DNA from: Vineibacter terrae
Lineage (GTDB): Bacteria > Pseudomonadota > Alphaproteobacteria > Reyranellales > Reyranellaceae
NCBI RefSeq assembly: GCF_008039615.1
Contig: NZ_VDUZ01000061.1
Location: 1 to 52,742 of the forward strand
Length of the DNA: 52,742 nucleotides
Direction of reading: 5' to 3'
Under the pieces are notes generated by a model. That model did no database searches and was not told where the DNA came from. It worked only from the letters and a program-made list of their open reading frames with translations. Position 1 is the stretch's first letter, and every line of letters starts with the position of its first letter. Below, in pieces: positions 36,477 through 45,061 of the stretch. A program made the translations under genes and the position numbers.

Positions 36477-37316
36477 TCAACGGAATGGTGCAAAGCAGCG
36501 GCGCAGCCAGGCAAGCACCGCCTGCGCCGCCGCATCGCGCTTCAGGTGGCTCTGCATCAGCAGCCAGATCGGGCGCGTGTCCCGCAGCCGCGTCGCGATC
36601 AGGCCGGGGTGCTCGCGCAGGTCCCGGCACAGGTACTCGGGCAGGATGCCCGCAGCGCCGCCCGAGGCCACCGCTTCGCGGATGATGCGTGCCTGGTCGG
36701 TCACCAGACGGGAGGCTGCCTGCAGTCCCGCTGCCTTGAGATGCCGGCTTTCGGGCGTGAAGGCGAGATCTTCCGGGTAGCTGCAGATGACGGGGCGGTC
36801 GTCACCGGCATGGTGGCGCGGCATGAGCAGCCACAGGCTGTAGTCGCCCAGCTTGGAGATGGTGAAGTCGCCGCGCTCGGGGCGCCGCAGCCGCAGCGCG
36901 AAGTCGGCTTCCCACCGCGAGAAGTTCACGTTCTCGCTCGCCGTCACGAGGCGGAGGCTGATGCCGGCATTCTGCTGCAGGAACGCGACGGCCTGCGGCG
37001 CGAGGATCTCCTCGGCCAGCGACGCCGTGGAAGCGATTCGGAAGCTGCCGGTCAGCGTGTCCCGGGTCTGGCCGACGTGGCGGATCGCACCCACCTGCCG
37101 CGCGACGGCCTCGATGCGGCTCACGACCTCGACACCGGCCGATGTCGGCCGGCGCCTTCCGTCGACGGCATCGAACAGCGTCACGCCCAGCGCCTTCTGC
37201 ACTCGCGCGATGCGCCGCGCCACGGTGGTCTCGTCGACGCGCAGGCTCGCTGCGGCAGCGGCATAGGTGCCGCCGTCGCGAACCGCCAGGATGATCCGCA
37301 GGTCGTCCCAGTTCAT
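36477..37316 (-). CDS. LysR-family transcriptional regulator
   Basis: LTTR of 279 residues: N-terminal helix-turn-helix (MNWDDLRIILAVRDGGTYAA, LRVDETTVARRIARVQKALG) and a periplasmic-binding-type effector domain (about 88-279). It belongs to the subset where the second HTH helix reads VDETTVARRI. It is divergent from the isochorismatase-type gene, and a perfect palindrome lies between them, so it probably controls that gene. Its stop lies 20 bases from the glycolipid-binding paralog start. Confidence 0.9.
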   Translation of the reverse strand: MNWDDLRIILAVRDGGTYAAAAASLRVDETTVARRIARVQKALGVTLFDAVDGRRRPTSAGVEVVSRIEAVARQVGAIRHVGQTRDTLTGSFRIASTASLAEEILAPQAVAFLQQNAGISLRLVTASENVNFSRWEADFALRLRRPERGDFTISKLGDYSLWLLMPRHHAGDDRPVICSYPEDLAFTPESRHLKAAGLQAASRLVTDQARIIREAVASGGAAGILPEYLCRDLREHPGLIATRLRDTRPIWLLMQSHLKRDAAAQAVLAWLRRCFAPFR

Positions 37317-37346
37317 GGCGCGATCGTAGGCGGGCCGCCGTCCGAC

Positions 37347-37360
37347 CTGCAAGAATGCAG
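37347..37360. promoter_or_regulatory. Candidate LysR operator
   Basis: Perfect palindrome CTGCA-AGAA-TGCAG in the 130-base space between the divergent lysR and isochorismatase genes, with an extra TTGCAG half-site near 37387. The T/A spacing is close to the T-N11-A consensus of LysR sites. Function is inferred from position. Confidence 0.4.
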
Positions 37361-37446
37361 CCCGGGGCCGCGAAGTCTCGGCGTGATTGCAGGCCCGGCG
37401 TCGCGCATGGCTGGCCGGGTCGCTGATGAGGGACCAGGAGCCACCC

Positions 37447-38037
37447 ATGCCCAAGACGCTTTTGCAGCTCGCCAATGCCGACCTCGCCCCCGCCAAGGTG
37501 AGCGAGGCAGCGCTTGTGCTGATCGATATCCAGAACGAGTACCTCGCGGGACCGATCGCGTTGCCCGACGCGAAGCCGGCGGTAGCGGCGGCGCAGCGTC
37601 TGCTGGACGCCGCCCGGCGAGCGCAGGCGCCGATCTTCCACATCGCCCATCGCGGGCGGGCCGGCGGCCTGTTCGACCGCGACGCCGAGCGTGGGCAGAT
37701 CGTCAGCGTCCTCGCCCCGGCGATAGGCGAGGCGGTCGTCGAGAAGCCGCTGCCCAACAGCTTCGCCGGCACCAACCTGCATGAGCTGCTGGCCGCGACG
37801 GGCCGCAAGAACCTGATCCTCGCGGGCTTCATGACCCATATGTGCGTCAGCTCGACGGCGCGGGCCGCCACCGACCTCGGCTATCGCGTGACGATCGATG
37901 CCAGCGCTTGCGCGACCCGCGACCTGCCGGGCCTCGGCGGCAGCGTCGTGACCGCCCAGACCCTGCATGAGGTGGCGCTGGCGGAGCTGGCGGACCGTTT
38001 TGCGATCATCGCCAGCGGCAGCCACGAGCTGGCATAG
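37447..38037 (+). CDS. Isochorismatase-family cysteine hydrolase
   Basis: Cysteine hydrolase of 196 residues. The catalytic triad is visible: D27 in LVLIDIQNEY, K100 in VVEKPLPNSF, and C133 in THMCVSSTARA. Members hydrolyse amides such as nicotinamide, N-carbamoylsarcosine or biuret, or the vinyl ether of isochorismate. The preserved Cys favours an amidase. ATG 37447 follows CCAGGAG. It is divergent from the LysR regulator; the glycolipid-binding paralog follows. Confidence 0.9.
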   Translation: MPKTLLQLANADLAPAKVSEAALVLIDIQNEYLAGPIALPDAKPAVAAAQRLLDAARRAQAPIFHIAHRGRAGGLFDRDAERGQIVSVLAPAIGEAVVEKPLPNSFAGTNLHELLAATGRKNLILAGFMTHMCVSSTARAATDLGYRVTIDASACATRDLPGLGGSVVTAQTLHEVALAELADRFAIIASGSHELA

Positions 38038-38143
38038 AACGGTCGACCATCAGGTCCGAAAGTCGCGATTTACCTCTTCGCAGGCGCCTGCGGCGGCGGC
38101 AGGATCCGGACGTTGGGGCACGGCGTCAGTGGAGGATCGCGGC

Positions 38144-38701
38144 ATGATCAGGACTATCGTGGCGCGCTGGCAGGACTGGGCCGGCGAGGGGCTGCAGCAG
38201 CTCGTCCTGACGGAGGCGCCGGCGCAGATCGTCGCGGAGGTCAGCGTGATAGGGGCCGAGGAGGGCGAGCGCGTCGCTGCGAGCTTTCGCATCCAATGCG
38301 ACGGTGCCTGGCGCACCCGGCGGCTGCAGGCCAGCGTCCTGGGCGACGAGCGCCGCATCGACCTGGTTGGCGACGGCGAGGGCACCTGGCATGACGCGGA
38401 CGGCAGGACGCTGTCTGGCCTGGCCGGCGCCATCGATGTCGATCTGCCGCTGACGCCCTTCACCAACACGCTGCCGATACGGCGGCTGGACCTGCGCGCC
38501 GGACAGTCCGCGGACCTGCGTGTGGTCTACGTCATCCTGCCGGCGTTCACGGTCAGCGTCGACCCGCAGCGCTACACCTGCCTCGAGCCGATGCGGCGCT
38601 ATCGCTACGAATCGCTCGACAGCGATTTCGTCCGTGAGGTCGAGGTCGATGCGGACGGCTTGGTCGTGACCTACCCGGACCTGTTCCGGCGGGTCGTCTA
38701 G
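38144..38701 (+). CDS. Putative glycolipid-binding protein (PF06475-type), paralog 2
   Basis: Soluble protein of 185 residues with the same pattern as the product at 35869-36456: CDGAWRTRRLQ, DGEGTWHDADGR, GAIDVDLPLTPFTNTLPIRRL, and MRRYRYESLDSDFVREVEVDADGLVVTYP. Identity with paralog 1 is moderate, so the copies are old. ATG 38144 follows GGAGGA at 38131-38136. The two copies are about 1.7 kb apart on opposite strands around the LysR/isochorismatase pair. Confidence 0.8.
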   Translation: MIRTIVARWQDWAGEGLQQLVLTEAPAQIVAEVSVIGAEEGERVAASFRIQCDGAWRTRRLQASVLGDERRIDLVGDGEGTWHDADGRTLSGLAGAIDVDLPLTPFTNTLPIRRLDLRAGQSADLRVVYVILPAFTVSVDPQRYTCLEPMRRYRYESLDSDFVREVEVDADGLVVTYPDLFRRVV

Positions 38702-38719
38702 CCCGGTCCCACGCTGGAG

Positions 38720-39643
38720 CTACAGGCGGTCCAGGTACTGCTTCACGAAATCGCAGCCGACCGTCGCGATGTAGGCGTCCGTCAGGCGCTTGGTGATCGG
38801 TCCGGGAACCTTGCCGTTGCCGACCGCCTGTCCGTTGAAGCTGCGCACCGGCAGGATGCACAGGCTGGTCGAGGTCAGGAACATCTCTTCGGCGTTGGCG
38901 GCATCGAACAGGTCGATGTCGCGCTCGGCGCAGGCGATGCCCAGCTGCCCGGCAAGGTCCATGGTCATCTGCCGGCTGACGCCGGGCAGCACGAACTTCT
39001 CGCGCGGCGTCTGCAGCGCGCCATCGCGCACGATGAAGATGTTGCTGCCCAGGCCCTCGGCCAGATTGCCGTTGACGTCGAGCAGCACGGCCCAGGCCTC
39101 GGGATCGGCCGCCTTGACGGGCTGCTCGGCCACGATCATGTTCAGGTAGTTGTGGGTCTTGGCGCGCGGGCTGAGCATGTCGGGCGCCGTGCGGCGCTGC
39201 GGCGGCACGACCACATCGGCACCGTCCCGGAAATGGCGGGCCCGGGCCTTGAGCGGCAGGGGCAGCACCTCGACCACGACGTTGGGACCGGTGTGCTCCC
39301 AGCCTTCGTCGCCTACGGCATCGACGCCGCGGCTGACCCGCTGCCCGACCCACCAGTCGCCATGCGCCGCCCGCAGGTGCTCGTTGCGCGCGACGATCTC
39401 CTCGCTGATCGCGACCATCTCCTTCGGCGACACGCCGGGATCGATGCGCAGATAGCGCAGCGAGCGGTAGAAGCGGTCGATATGCTCCTTCAGCCGGAAA
39501 GGCTGGCCCTCGAACGTGCGGGTCATGTCGAAGGCGCCGTCGCCATACTTCCAGCTCCGGTCGCGGAACGGGATCATCACCTGCCCCTCGGGCATGAACT
39601 GGCCGTTGAACCAGGCGACGCGGGTATTCGACAGGGCGCTCAT
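38720..39643 (-). CDS. Class IV aminotransferase (branched-chain type)
   Basis: PLP enzyme of 307 residues. The PLP lysine is K162 in SPRAKTHNYLN, and E196 with GSNIFIV (NLAEGLGSNIFIV) fits the branched-chain aminotransferase/D-amino acid transaminase/ADC lyase fold. It lacks the classic DEVFxTGTA stretch and instead has EEMFLTSTSLCILPV, so substrate is uncertain. It is divergent from the HMG-CoA lyase gene 70 bases away, which hints at branched-chain amino acid breakdown. Confidence 0.87.
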   Translation of the reverse strand: MSALSNTRVAWFNGQFMPEGQVMIPFRDRSWKYGDGAFDMTRTFEGQPFRLKEHIDRFYRSLRYLRIDPGVSPKEMVAISEEIVARNEHLRAAHGDWWVGQRVSRGVDAVGDEGWEHTGPNVVVEVLPLPLKARARHFRDGADVVVPPQRRTAPDMLSPRAKTHNYLNMIVAEQPVKAADPEAWAVLLDVNGNLAEGLGSNIFIVRDGALQTPREKFVLPGVSRQMTMDLAGQLGIACAERDIDLFDAANAEEMFLTSTSLCILPVRSFNGQAVGNGKVPGPITKRLTDAYIATVGCDFVKQYLDRL

Positions 39644-39713
39644 GCTGGGCTCCGGGATGACAGTCGGCGTTTCCTGCGCCAAGCTAGCCCAGCCATTGTG
39701 GAGTGCAAGGATC

Positions 39714-40622
39714 ATGGATCTGCCCAAGCGCGTGCGCCTGGTCGAGGTCGGGCCGCGCGACGGCCTGCAGAACGAGGCCAAGCCGGTACCCGTCGACGTC
39801 AAGGTCGAGCTGATCGACCGGCTGACGGCGGCTGGCCACACCACCGTCGAATCAGGCAGCTTCGTCTCGCCCAGATGGGTGCCGCAGATGGCCAGCACGG
39901 ACGAGGTGATGGCCCGCATCAACCGCAAGCCGGGCGTGTCCTACCCGGTGCTGGTGCCCAACAAGCAGGGCATGAACGGCGCCGTCGAGGCCCGATGCGA
40001 GGAGGTGGCGGTGTTCACCGCCGCCTCGGAGGCGTTCTGCCGCAAGAACACCAATTGCTCGATCGATGAAAGCTTCGAGCGGTTCGCGCCGGTGATCGAG
40101 GCGGCGCAGAAGCACGGCATGCGGGTGCGCGGCTATATCTCGACCGTGGTCGCCTGCCCCTATAGCGGCGATGTGGCGCCCGAGGCTGTTGCGATCCTCG
40201 CCGACCGCTTGTTCCGCATGGGCTGCTACGAGATCTCCCTGGGCGACACCATCGGTGTCGGCACGCCGGCCAAGTGCGTCGCCATGGTCGATGCCGTAGC
40301 CCAGCACGTGCCGCGCGAGAAGCTGGCGGCGCATTTCCACGATACCTACGGCCAGTCCCTCGCCAACATCCTGGCGGTGATGGGGCGCGGCATCACGGTT
40401 TTCGACACTGCCGTGGCCGGGTTGGGCGGTTGCCCGTATGCCAAGGGCGCTTCGGGCAATGTCGGGACCGAGGACGTGATCTACATGCTCAACGGTCTGG
40501 GCATCGCCCACGGCGTCGACCTCGACGCCATCGCCGAGACCGGCCGCTTCATCTGCGCTGCCCTGGGGCGTGAGCCGGCCTCCAAGGTGGCGCAGGCGCT
40601 GAAGGCGCAATGCGCGGCATGA
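39714..40622 (+). CDS. hmgL: Hydroxymethylglutaryl-CoA lyase
   Basis: Cleaves 3-hydroxy-3-methylglutaryl-CoA to acetyl-CoA and acetoacetate, the last step of leucine breakdown. The 302-residue product has the GPRDGLQNE motif (14-22), the metal motif HFHDTYGQ, and the catalytic flexible loop GGCPYAKGASGNVGTED, matching HMGL rather than the related isopropylmalate or homocitrate synthases. ATG 39714 follows CAAGGA. A methylcrotonyl-CoA carboxylase subunit gene about 1.1 kb downstream supports the pathway. Confidence 0.93.
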   Translation: MDLPKRVRLVEVGPRDGLQNEAKPVPVDVKVELIDRLTAAGHTTVESGSFVSPRWVPQMASTDEVMARINRKPGVSYPVLVPNKQGMNGAVEARCEEVAVFTAASEAFCRKNTNCSIDESFERFAPVIEAAQKHGMRVRGYISTVVACPYSGDVAPEAVAILADRLFRMGCYEISLGDTIGVGTPAKCVAMVDAVAQHVPREKLAAHFHDTYGQSLANILAVMGRGITVFDTAVAGLGGCPYAKGASGNVGTEDVIYMLNGLGIAHGVDLDAIAETGRFICAALGREPASKVAQALKAQCAA

Positions 40623-41161
40623 CGGCGCCAGTCCTTGGTGCAGCTCTGCGAGCAACAACGATCTCTTTGTGGGGTGCGTCTCGAGACAGCGGTGCATCAT
40701 GCGCGCGCCAACCGCGTCATCGCACTGCGCGGCATTGGAAGTTGTACGCAGCATTTTTGATTCATCCGCGTCATCGAATGCGCGCGCGAGTTGACTTCCC
40801 GACAAGGCACGATACTCTCCGTTCAAACGAGAACGAAATGCGAGCGGGGAGTTCGGTGATGAAGCACGTGGCTGTTGTCCGGATGCCGGCATCGGCAAGC
40901 CCGGCCATCCAGCCGCCAGAACGTGCCCGGCACCGCGCGCTTTCCCGGTGATGGCAGTGGTCGTCGTACGGCACGGCGGCCTGGACTTGCTTAGGTTTCT
41001 CGTGCCAGGGCGCCGGTGGTCAGCGATGTCACCGGTGTGGCTGGACCCCGGACCGGCTTACGCGATGGTTGGCATCGGTGCCGTGACCGGATCGGGCAGG
41101 GCGCCGGCCCGACTCTCGGCGCAACGGTGACGGCTTCAGCTCTCCTATAAGGGAGGAGTGG
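40623..41161. other. Gene-poor region upstream of the H1-like gene
   Basis: 539 bases with no convincing gene. A possible promoter is at 40791-40818. A 30-residue reading frame at 40859-40951 begins with ATG after GGGGAG, but its product resembles nothing I know. The sequence is less GC-rich around 40740-40830. Just before 41162 there is a strong GGGAGGAG ribosome site for the lysine-rich protein gene. Confidence 0.55.
40791..40818 (+). promoter_or_regulatory. Candidate sigma-70 promoter
   Basis: TTGACT (40791-40796) and TACTCT (40813-40818) with a 16-base spacer. It could drive a leader RNA into the H1-like gene some 340 bases downstream or the small frame at 40859. By eye only. Confidence 0.3.
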
Positions 41162-41560
41162 ATGATCGTGGAAATCGGCAGCCATGACAGCAGTGGTGGT
41201 CCCAACCCCTATACACCGACCGTTGGCGGAATCGCCGATGCACCGATGGAGCTGCCAGGCGCTGCCGCAGCGCCAGCCGCGCCCCGTGCCAAGCGGGCGG
41301 CGGCCAGGAAGCCTGCGGTGAAGAAGGCCGCCAGGAAGGCAGCGAAGAAGGCGATCAGGAAAGCCGCGAAGAAGGTAGCCGAGAAGGCACCAAAGAAAGC
41401 GGTCAAGAAGGCTGCGAAGAAGGCACCGAAGAAGGTAGCCAAGAAGGCACCGAAGAAGGCCGCCAAGAAGGCCGTGAAGAATGCGGCCAAGAAGGCTGGC
41501 AAGGAGAAGGTTGCCAAGAAGAAGGCGGCCAAGAAGAAGGCGGCCAAGAAGAAGCAGTAG
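41162..41560 (+). CDS. Histone H1-like lysine-rich DNA-binding protein
   Basis: Product of 132 residues. The first 42 residues are mildly acidic/neutral; the remaining 90 are made of KKAAKKA, KKAPKKV and close variants, about half Lys. This resembles bacterial H1-like tails (Hc1, BpH1, AlgP-like) that bind DNA and condense the nucleoid. No folded domain is apparent. ATG 41162 has a strong ribosome site. Codon choice varies AAG with GCC/GCG/GCA, as expected for an expanding repeat. Confidence 0.85.
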   Translation: MIVEIGSHDSSGGPNPYTPTVGGIADAPMELPGAAAAPAAPRAKRAAARKPAVKKAARKAAKKAIRKAAKKVAEKAPKKAVKKAAKKAPKKVAKKAPKKAAKKAVKNAAKKAGKEKVAKKKAAKKKAAKKKQ

Positions 41561-41745
41561 GGTGCCAGGGCGTCGGGGGGCACCTTGCGCGAGGCGTGGC
41601 TCCCCGGCTCAGAACAGTCTGCTTGGGAAGGTGATGTCTGCGTTTGTAGTCGGCCTCAGCGCCGGTGTGGAGCGTAGCTCAGCAAGCCCCTTGCCTTGAG
41701 ACCCCAGATGGGTACGGTGCAGCAGTTTCAACTGCCGTAGTCACC

Positions 41746-43353
41746 ATGTCCGTCCTCCGGTCTGCCCTCGACACCCGTTCCTCCGCCTTCAAGGAAAACG
41801 TCGCCGCCATGCAGGCGCGCGTCGATGAGCTGCGCGACAAGGTCGAGCAGGTCCGGCTGGGCGGCGGCCCGGAGGCCCGCGAACGGCACATCAAGCGCGG
41901 CAAGCTGTTGCCGCGCGAACGGGTCCGCACCCTGCTCGACCCGGGTTCGCCCTTCCTCGAGCTGTCGCAGCTTGCTGCCTACGACATGTACGACAACGCC
42001 GCGCCCTCGGCCGGCGTGATCACCGGCGTCGGGCGGGTATCGGGTGTCGAATGCGTCATCGTGTGCAACGACGCCACGGTGAAGGGCGGCACCTACTACG
42101 CGATGACGGTCAAGAAGCATCTGAGGGCGCAGGAGATCGCCCTTCAGAACCGCTTGCCCTGCATCTATCTCGTCGACTCGGGCGGCGCCAATCTGCCGGA
42201 ATGGCCCGACGTGTTTCCGGACCGGGATCATTTCGGCCGCATCTTCTACAACCAAGCCAATCTCAGCGCCCAGGGCATCCCGCAGATCGCGGTGGTGATG
42301 GGCAGCTGCACCGCCGGCGGCGCCTATGTGCCGGCCATGAGCGACGAGACCGTGATCGTCCGGCGCCAGGGCACGATCTTCCTCGGCGGCCCGCCGCTCG
42401 TGAAGGCTGCCACGGGCGAGGTGGTGAGCGCCGAGGACCTGGGCGGCGCCGATGTTCATGCCCGCACCTCGGGGGTGGCCGACCACTACGCGCTGAACGA
42501 CACCCACGCGTTGGGCACTGCGCGGCGCATCGTTGCCAACCTCAACTGGCGCAAGCAGCCGACCCTGCTGATGCAGGCGCCACGCGACCCGCTGTATGCG
42601 GCGGACGAGCTCTACGGCATCATTCCGACCGACCCGCGCACTCCTTACGACGTGCGTGAGGTCATCGCCCGCTTGGTCGACGGCAGCGAGCTGGACGAGT
42701 TCAAGCAGCTCTATGGCACCACGCTGGTGACCGGCTTCGCCCATATCCACGGCTACCCCGTCGGGATCGTGGCCAACAACGGCATCCTGTTCAGCGAATC
42801 GGCGATGAAGGCGGCGCACTTCATCGAGCTTTGCGGCCAGCGCGGCATCCCTTTGCTGTTCCTGCAGAACATCACCGGGTTCATGGTCGGGCGCAAATAC
42901 GAGGCCGGTGGCATCGCCAAGGACGGCGCCAAGATGGTCACGGCCGTGGCCACGGTGCAGGTGCCGAAATTCACGGTGGTGATCGGCGGCAGCTACGGCG
43001 CCGGCAACTATGGCATGTGCGGCCGCGCCTACAGCCCGCGGTTCCTGTGGATGTGGCCGACCGGCAAGGTGGCGCTAATGGGCAGCGAGCAGGCGGCCAG
43101 CGTGCTGGCCACGGTGCGCCGCGACAACATCGAGGCCAAGGGCGGCACCTGGCCGGCCGAGGAGGAGGAGGCTTTCAAGAAGCCGATCCGCGATCAGTTC
43201 GACGACCAGAGCCGCCCTTATTTCGCGACGGCGCGGCTGTGGGACGATGGCATCATCGACCCCCTAGACACCCGTGCCACGCTGGCGCTGGCGATGTCCG
43301 CCACCCTGAACCAACCGATCGGCCCGACCCGCTTCGGTGTCTTCCGGATGTAG
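41746..43353 (+). CDS. mccB: Acyl-CoA carboxylase carboxyltransferase (methylcrotonyl-CoA carboxylase beta)
   Basis: Carboxyltransferase of 535 residues, the size and pattern of 3-methylcrotonyl-CoA carboxylase beta. Evidence: [72 protein letters not shown] and [14 protein letters not shown]. It would pair with a biotin-carboxylase/carrier subunit, which is not in this window. The ribosome site is poor. With HMG-CoA lyase it indicates leucine degradation; geranyl-CoA carboxylase is a less likely alternative. Confidence 0.9.
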   Translation: MSVLRSALDTRSSAFKENVAAMQARVDELRDKVEQVRLGGGPEARERHIKRGKLLPRERVRTLLDPGSPFLELSQLAAYDMYDNAAPSAGVITGVGRVSGVECVIVCNDATVKGGTYYAMTVKKHLRAQEIALQNRLPCIYLVDSGGANLPEWPDVFPDRDHFGRIFYNQANLSAQGIPQIAVVMGSCTAGGAYVPAMSDETVIVRRQGTIFLGGPPLVKAATGEVVSAEDLGGADVHARTSGVADHYALNDTHALGTARRIVANLNWRKQPTLLMQAPRDPLYAADELYGIIPTDPRTPYDVREVIARLVDGSELDEFKQLYGTTLVTGFAHIHGYPVGIVANNGILFSESAMKAAHFIELCGQRGIPLLFLQNITGFMVGRKYEAGGIAKDGAKMVTAVATVQVPKFTVVIGGSYGAGNYGMCGRAYSPRFLWMWPTGKVALMGSEQAASVLATVRRDNIEAKGGTWPAEEEEAFKKPIRDQFDDQSRPYFATARLWDDGIIDPLDTRATLALAMSATLNQPIGPTRFGVFRM

Positions 43354-43378
43354 CGCCGGGGGGCGCCGCGGCCCCATT

Positions 43379-43459
43379 GTCATCCCGAGCGCAGCGCGGG
43401 ATCTTCCGCCGGGCGCAGTGTGCGCCGCCGCGAAAATTCCGCGCTGCGCTCGGGATGAC
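43379..43459. repeat. REP-like inverted repeat, copy 7
   Basis: Arms GTCATCCCGAGCGCAGCGCG and CGCGCTGCGCTCGGGATGAC, separated by a loop that contains a second small palindrome. It lies between the carboxyltransferase stop and the acetyltransferase start. Confidence 0.85.
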
Positions 43460-43478
43460 AATGGGGAGGGGGAGGACA

Positions 43479-44012
43479 ATGCCCAAGCCCAGGGCCCAAG
43501 CGCCCGCTGTGTCGGTCTGCATCCGGCGCAAGCCGGCACGCAAGGACCTGCAGTTCGTCTGGCGGGGATTGCGCAGCTTCAACCGCCGCGTGGTGGGCGA
43601 CCTGCCCAACGCACACTTCCTCGTCGAGGCGCGCTCGCCGCGTGGGGCGCTGATCGGCGGCCTGCAGGGCGTCATCTACTACCAATGGCTCTTCATCGCG
43701 AACTTCTTCCTGTCGGAGAAGATCCGCCGCGGCGGCGTCGGGGCGCAGCTGATTGCCGAAGCCGAGCGCCATGCCCAAAGCCTGGGATGCCACGGCGTCT
43801 GGCTGGACACCTTCGCCTGGCAGGCGCGCCCGTTCTACGAGAAGCAGGGCTACAGCGTGTTCGGCAGCCTGCCCGACTACCCGACGGGGCATGCCCGATG
43901 GTTCATGATGAAACGGATCGAGCCGGCGCCAGAGGCTAGAGATCCGCTCCGACGGCTTGCGAAAGCGACGAAAACCCGTCCTGTTTCAAGAGGGCGGCAA
44001 GCTCAGCCTTGA
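43479..44012 (+). CDS. GNAT-family N-acetyltransferase
   Basis: Acetyltransferase of 177 residues; GNAT features are FLSEKIRRGGVGAQLIAEAERHA in parts (acetyl-CoA loop R/GGVG), CHGVWLDTFAWQARPFYEKQGYSVFG and a final WFMMKRIE strand. The extra 25 residues at the C-terminus are basic and overlap the end of pyrD on the other strand. ATG 43479 has GGAGGA. Substrate is unknown. Confidence 0.85.
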   Translation: MPKPRAQAPAVSVCIRRKPARKDLQFVWRGLRSFNRRVVGDLPNAHFLVEARSPRGALIGGLQGVIYYQWLFIANFFLSEKIRRGGVGAQLIAEAERHAQSLGCHGVWLDTFAWQARPFYEKQGYSVFGSLPDYPTGHARWFMMKRIEPAPEARDPLRRLAKATKTRPVSRGRQAQP

Positions 44013-44982
44013 TCGTCCGGACCAGACCTGGTCCCTCGAACACGAGCGCCGTGTAGAGCTGCACCAGCGTCGCGCCGGCGCGGATCTTGGCATAGGCGTC
44101 AGCGCCGGTCGCGACACCGCCGCAGCCGACCAGCTTCAGGCGGCCCTGAACGGCGCGGGCGGCGCGCTTCAGGACAGCGGTCGAGAGGTCGAGCAGAGGG
44201 GCGCCGCTCAGCCCACCGCTTTCCGTGCGGCGCGGGCTGCGCAGGCTGGCAGGACGGGACACCGTGGTGTTGCCCACGATCATGCCGTCGATGCCGGCCT
44301 CCACCGCCGCGCCGGCGACATCCTCGACGTCACCCTCGGAGAGGTCGGGTGCGATCTTCACCAGCAGCGGCACGTCGTCATGCTGGCCCCGCGCCGCTCG
44401 TGCGCCGGTCAGCAGCCGCAGCAGATCGCCACGGCCCTGCAGATCGCGCAGTCCCGGCGTGTTGGGCGAGGAGACATTGCATACCAGATAGTCAGCCCAC
44501 GGTGCCGCGGCCGCGACGCAGGCGGCATAGTCCGCGGCGCGGTCGGCGCTGTCCTTGTTGGCGCCGACATTGACCCCGACCAGGCCGACCCGCGGCCGCG
44601 CCTTCAGCCGCCGCACCACGGCTTCCAGCCCTTCACCGGGGAAGCCCATGCGGTTCACCACGCCATGGTCCTCGGCCAGCCGGAACAGGCGCGGCCGATC
44701 ATTGCCGATCTGCGGGCGAGGGGTGACCGTGCCGATCTCGACAAAACCGAAGCCGCTGCGCAGCATGGCATCGGGCACCTCGGCATTCTTGTCGAAGCCG
44801 GCGGCCAGTCCGATCGGGTTGGGGAACGGCCGGCCCCAGGCTGTGGTCGCCAGGATCGGGTCGTCGCCGCCACGGTCGGCCGGCACCAATCCCGCGCGCA
44901 GGGCATTGATCGCCATCCGATGTGCGGTTTCCGCATCGATGCGCGCAAGTAGAGGGGCGACGAGACGATACCAGCCGGTCAT
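43936..44982 (-). CDS. pyrD: Dihydroorotate dehydrogenase (quinone), class 2
   Basis: Membrane-associated enzyme of pyrimidine synthesis, oxidising dihydroorotate and reducing quinone with FMN. The 348-residue product has the class 2 N-terminal helix, GLAAGFDKNAE, GFVEIGTVTPRPQ, the catalytic Ser in CNVSSPNTPGLR, KIAPDLSEGD and GCGGVATGADAYAKIRAGA. The variant NRMGFPGEG replaces the common NRMGFNN-type loop. ATG 44982 is preceded directly by an in-frame GTG. Confidence 0.95.
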   Translation of the reverse strand: MTGWYRLVAPLLARIDAETAHRMAINALRAGLVPADRGGDDPILATTAWGRPFPNPIGLAAGFDKNAEVPDAMLRSGFGFVEIGTVTPRPQIGNDRPRLFRLAEDHGVVNRMGFPGEGLEAVVRRLKARPRVGLVGVNVGANKDSADRAADYAACVAAAAPWADYLVCNVSSPNTPGLRDLQGRGDLLRLLTGARAARGQHDDVPLLVKIAPDLSEGDVEDVAGAAVEAGIDGMIVGNTTVSRPASLRSPRRTESGGLSGAPLLDLSTAVLKRAARAVQGRLKLVGCGGVATGADAYAKIRAGATLVQLYTALVFEGPGLVRTIKAELAALLKQDGFSSLSQAVGADL

Positions 44983-45061
44983 CACGGCTGGTTAGCAGAC
45001 AGGTTGTGCACGCGTCACCCCCAGAGTCGCGCCCCGGCCTGCGGCGCGGCTGGGCGGCGGA

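Noticed and set aside
41300-41560. Repetitive DNA that could be mistaken for a CRISPR or satellite array
   Set aside because: The units are in-frame Lys/Ala/Pro codons within one gene; there are no spacers.
41671-41683. AGCGTAGCTCAGC, resembling the D-arm start of a tRNA
   Set aside because: No matching anticodon or T-arm (no GTTCGA-type loop) follows and the acceptor ends do not pair.
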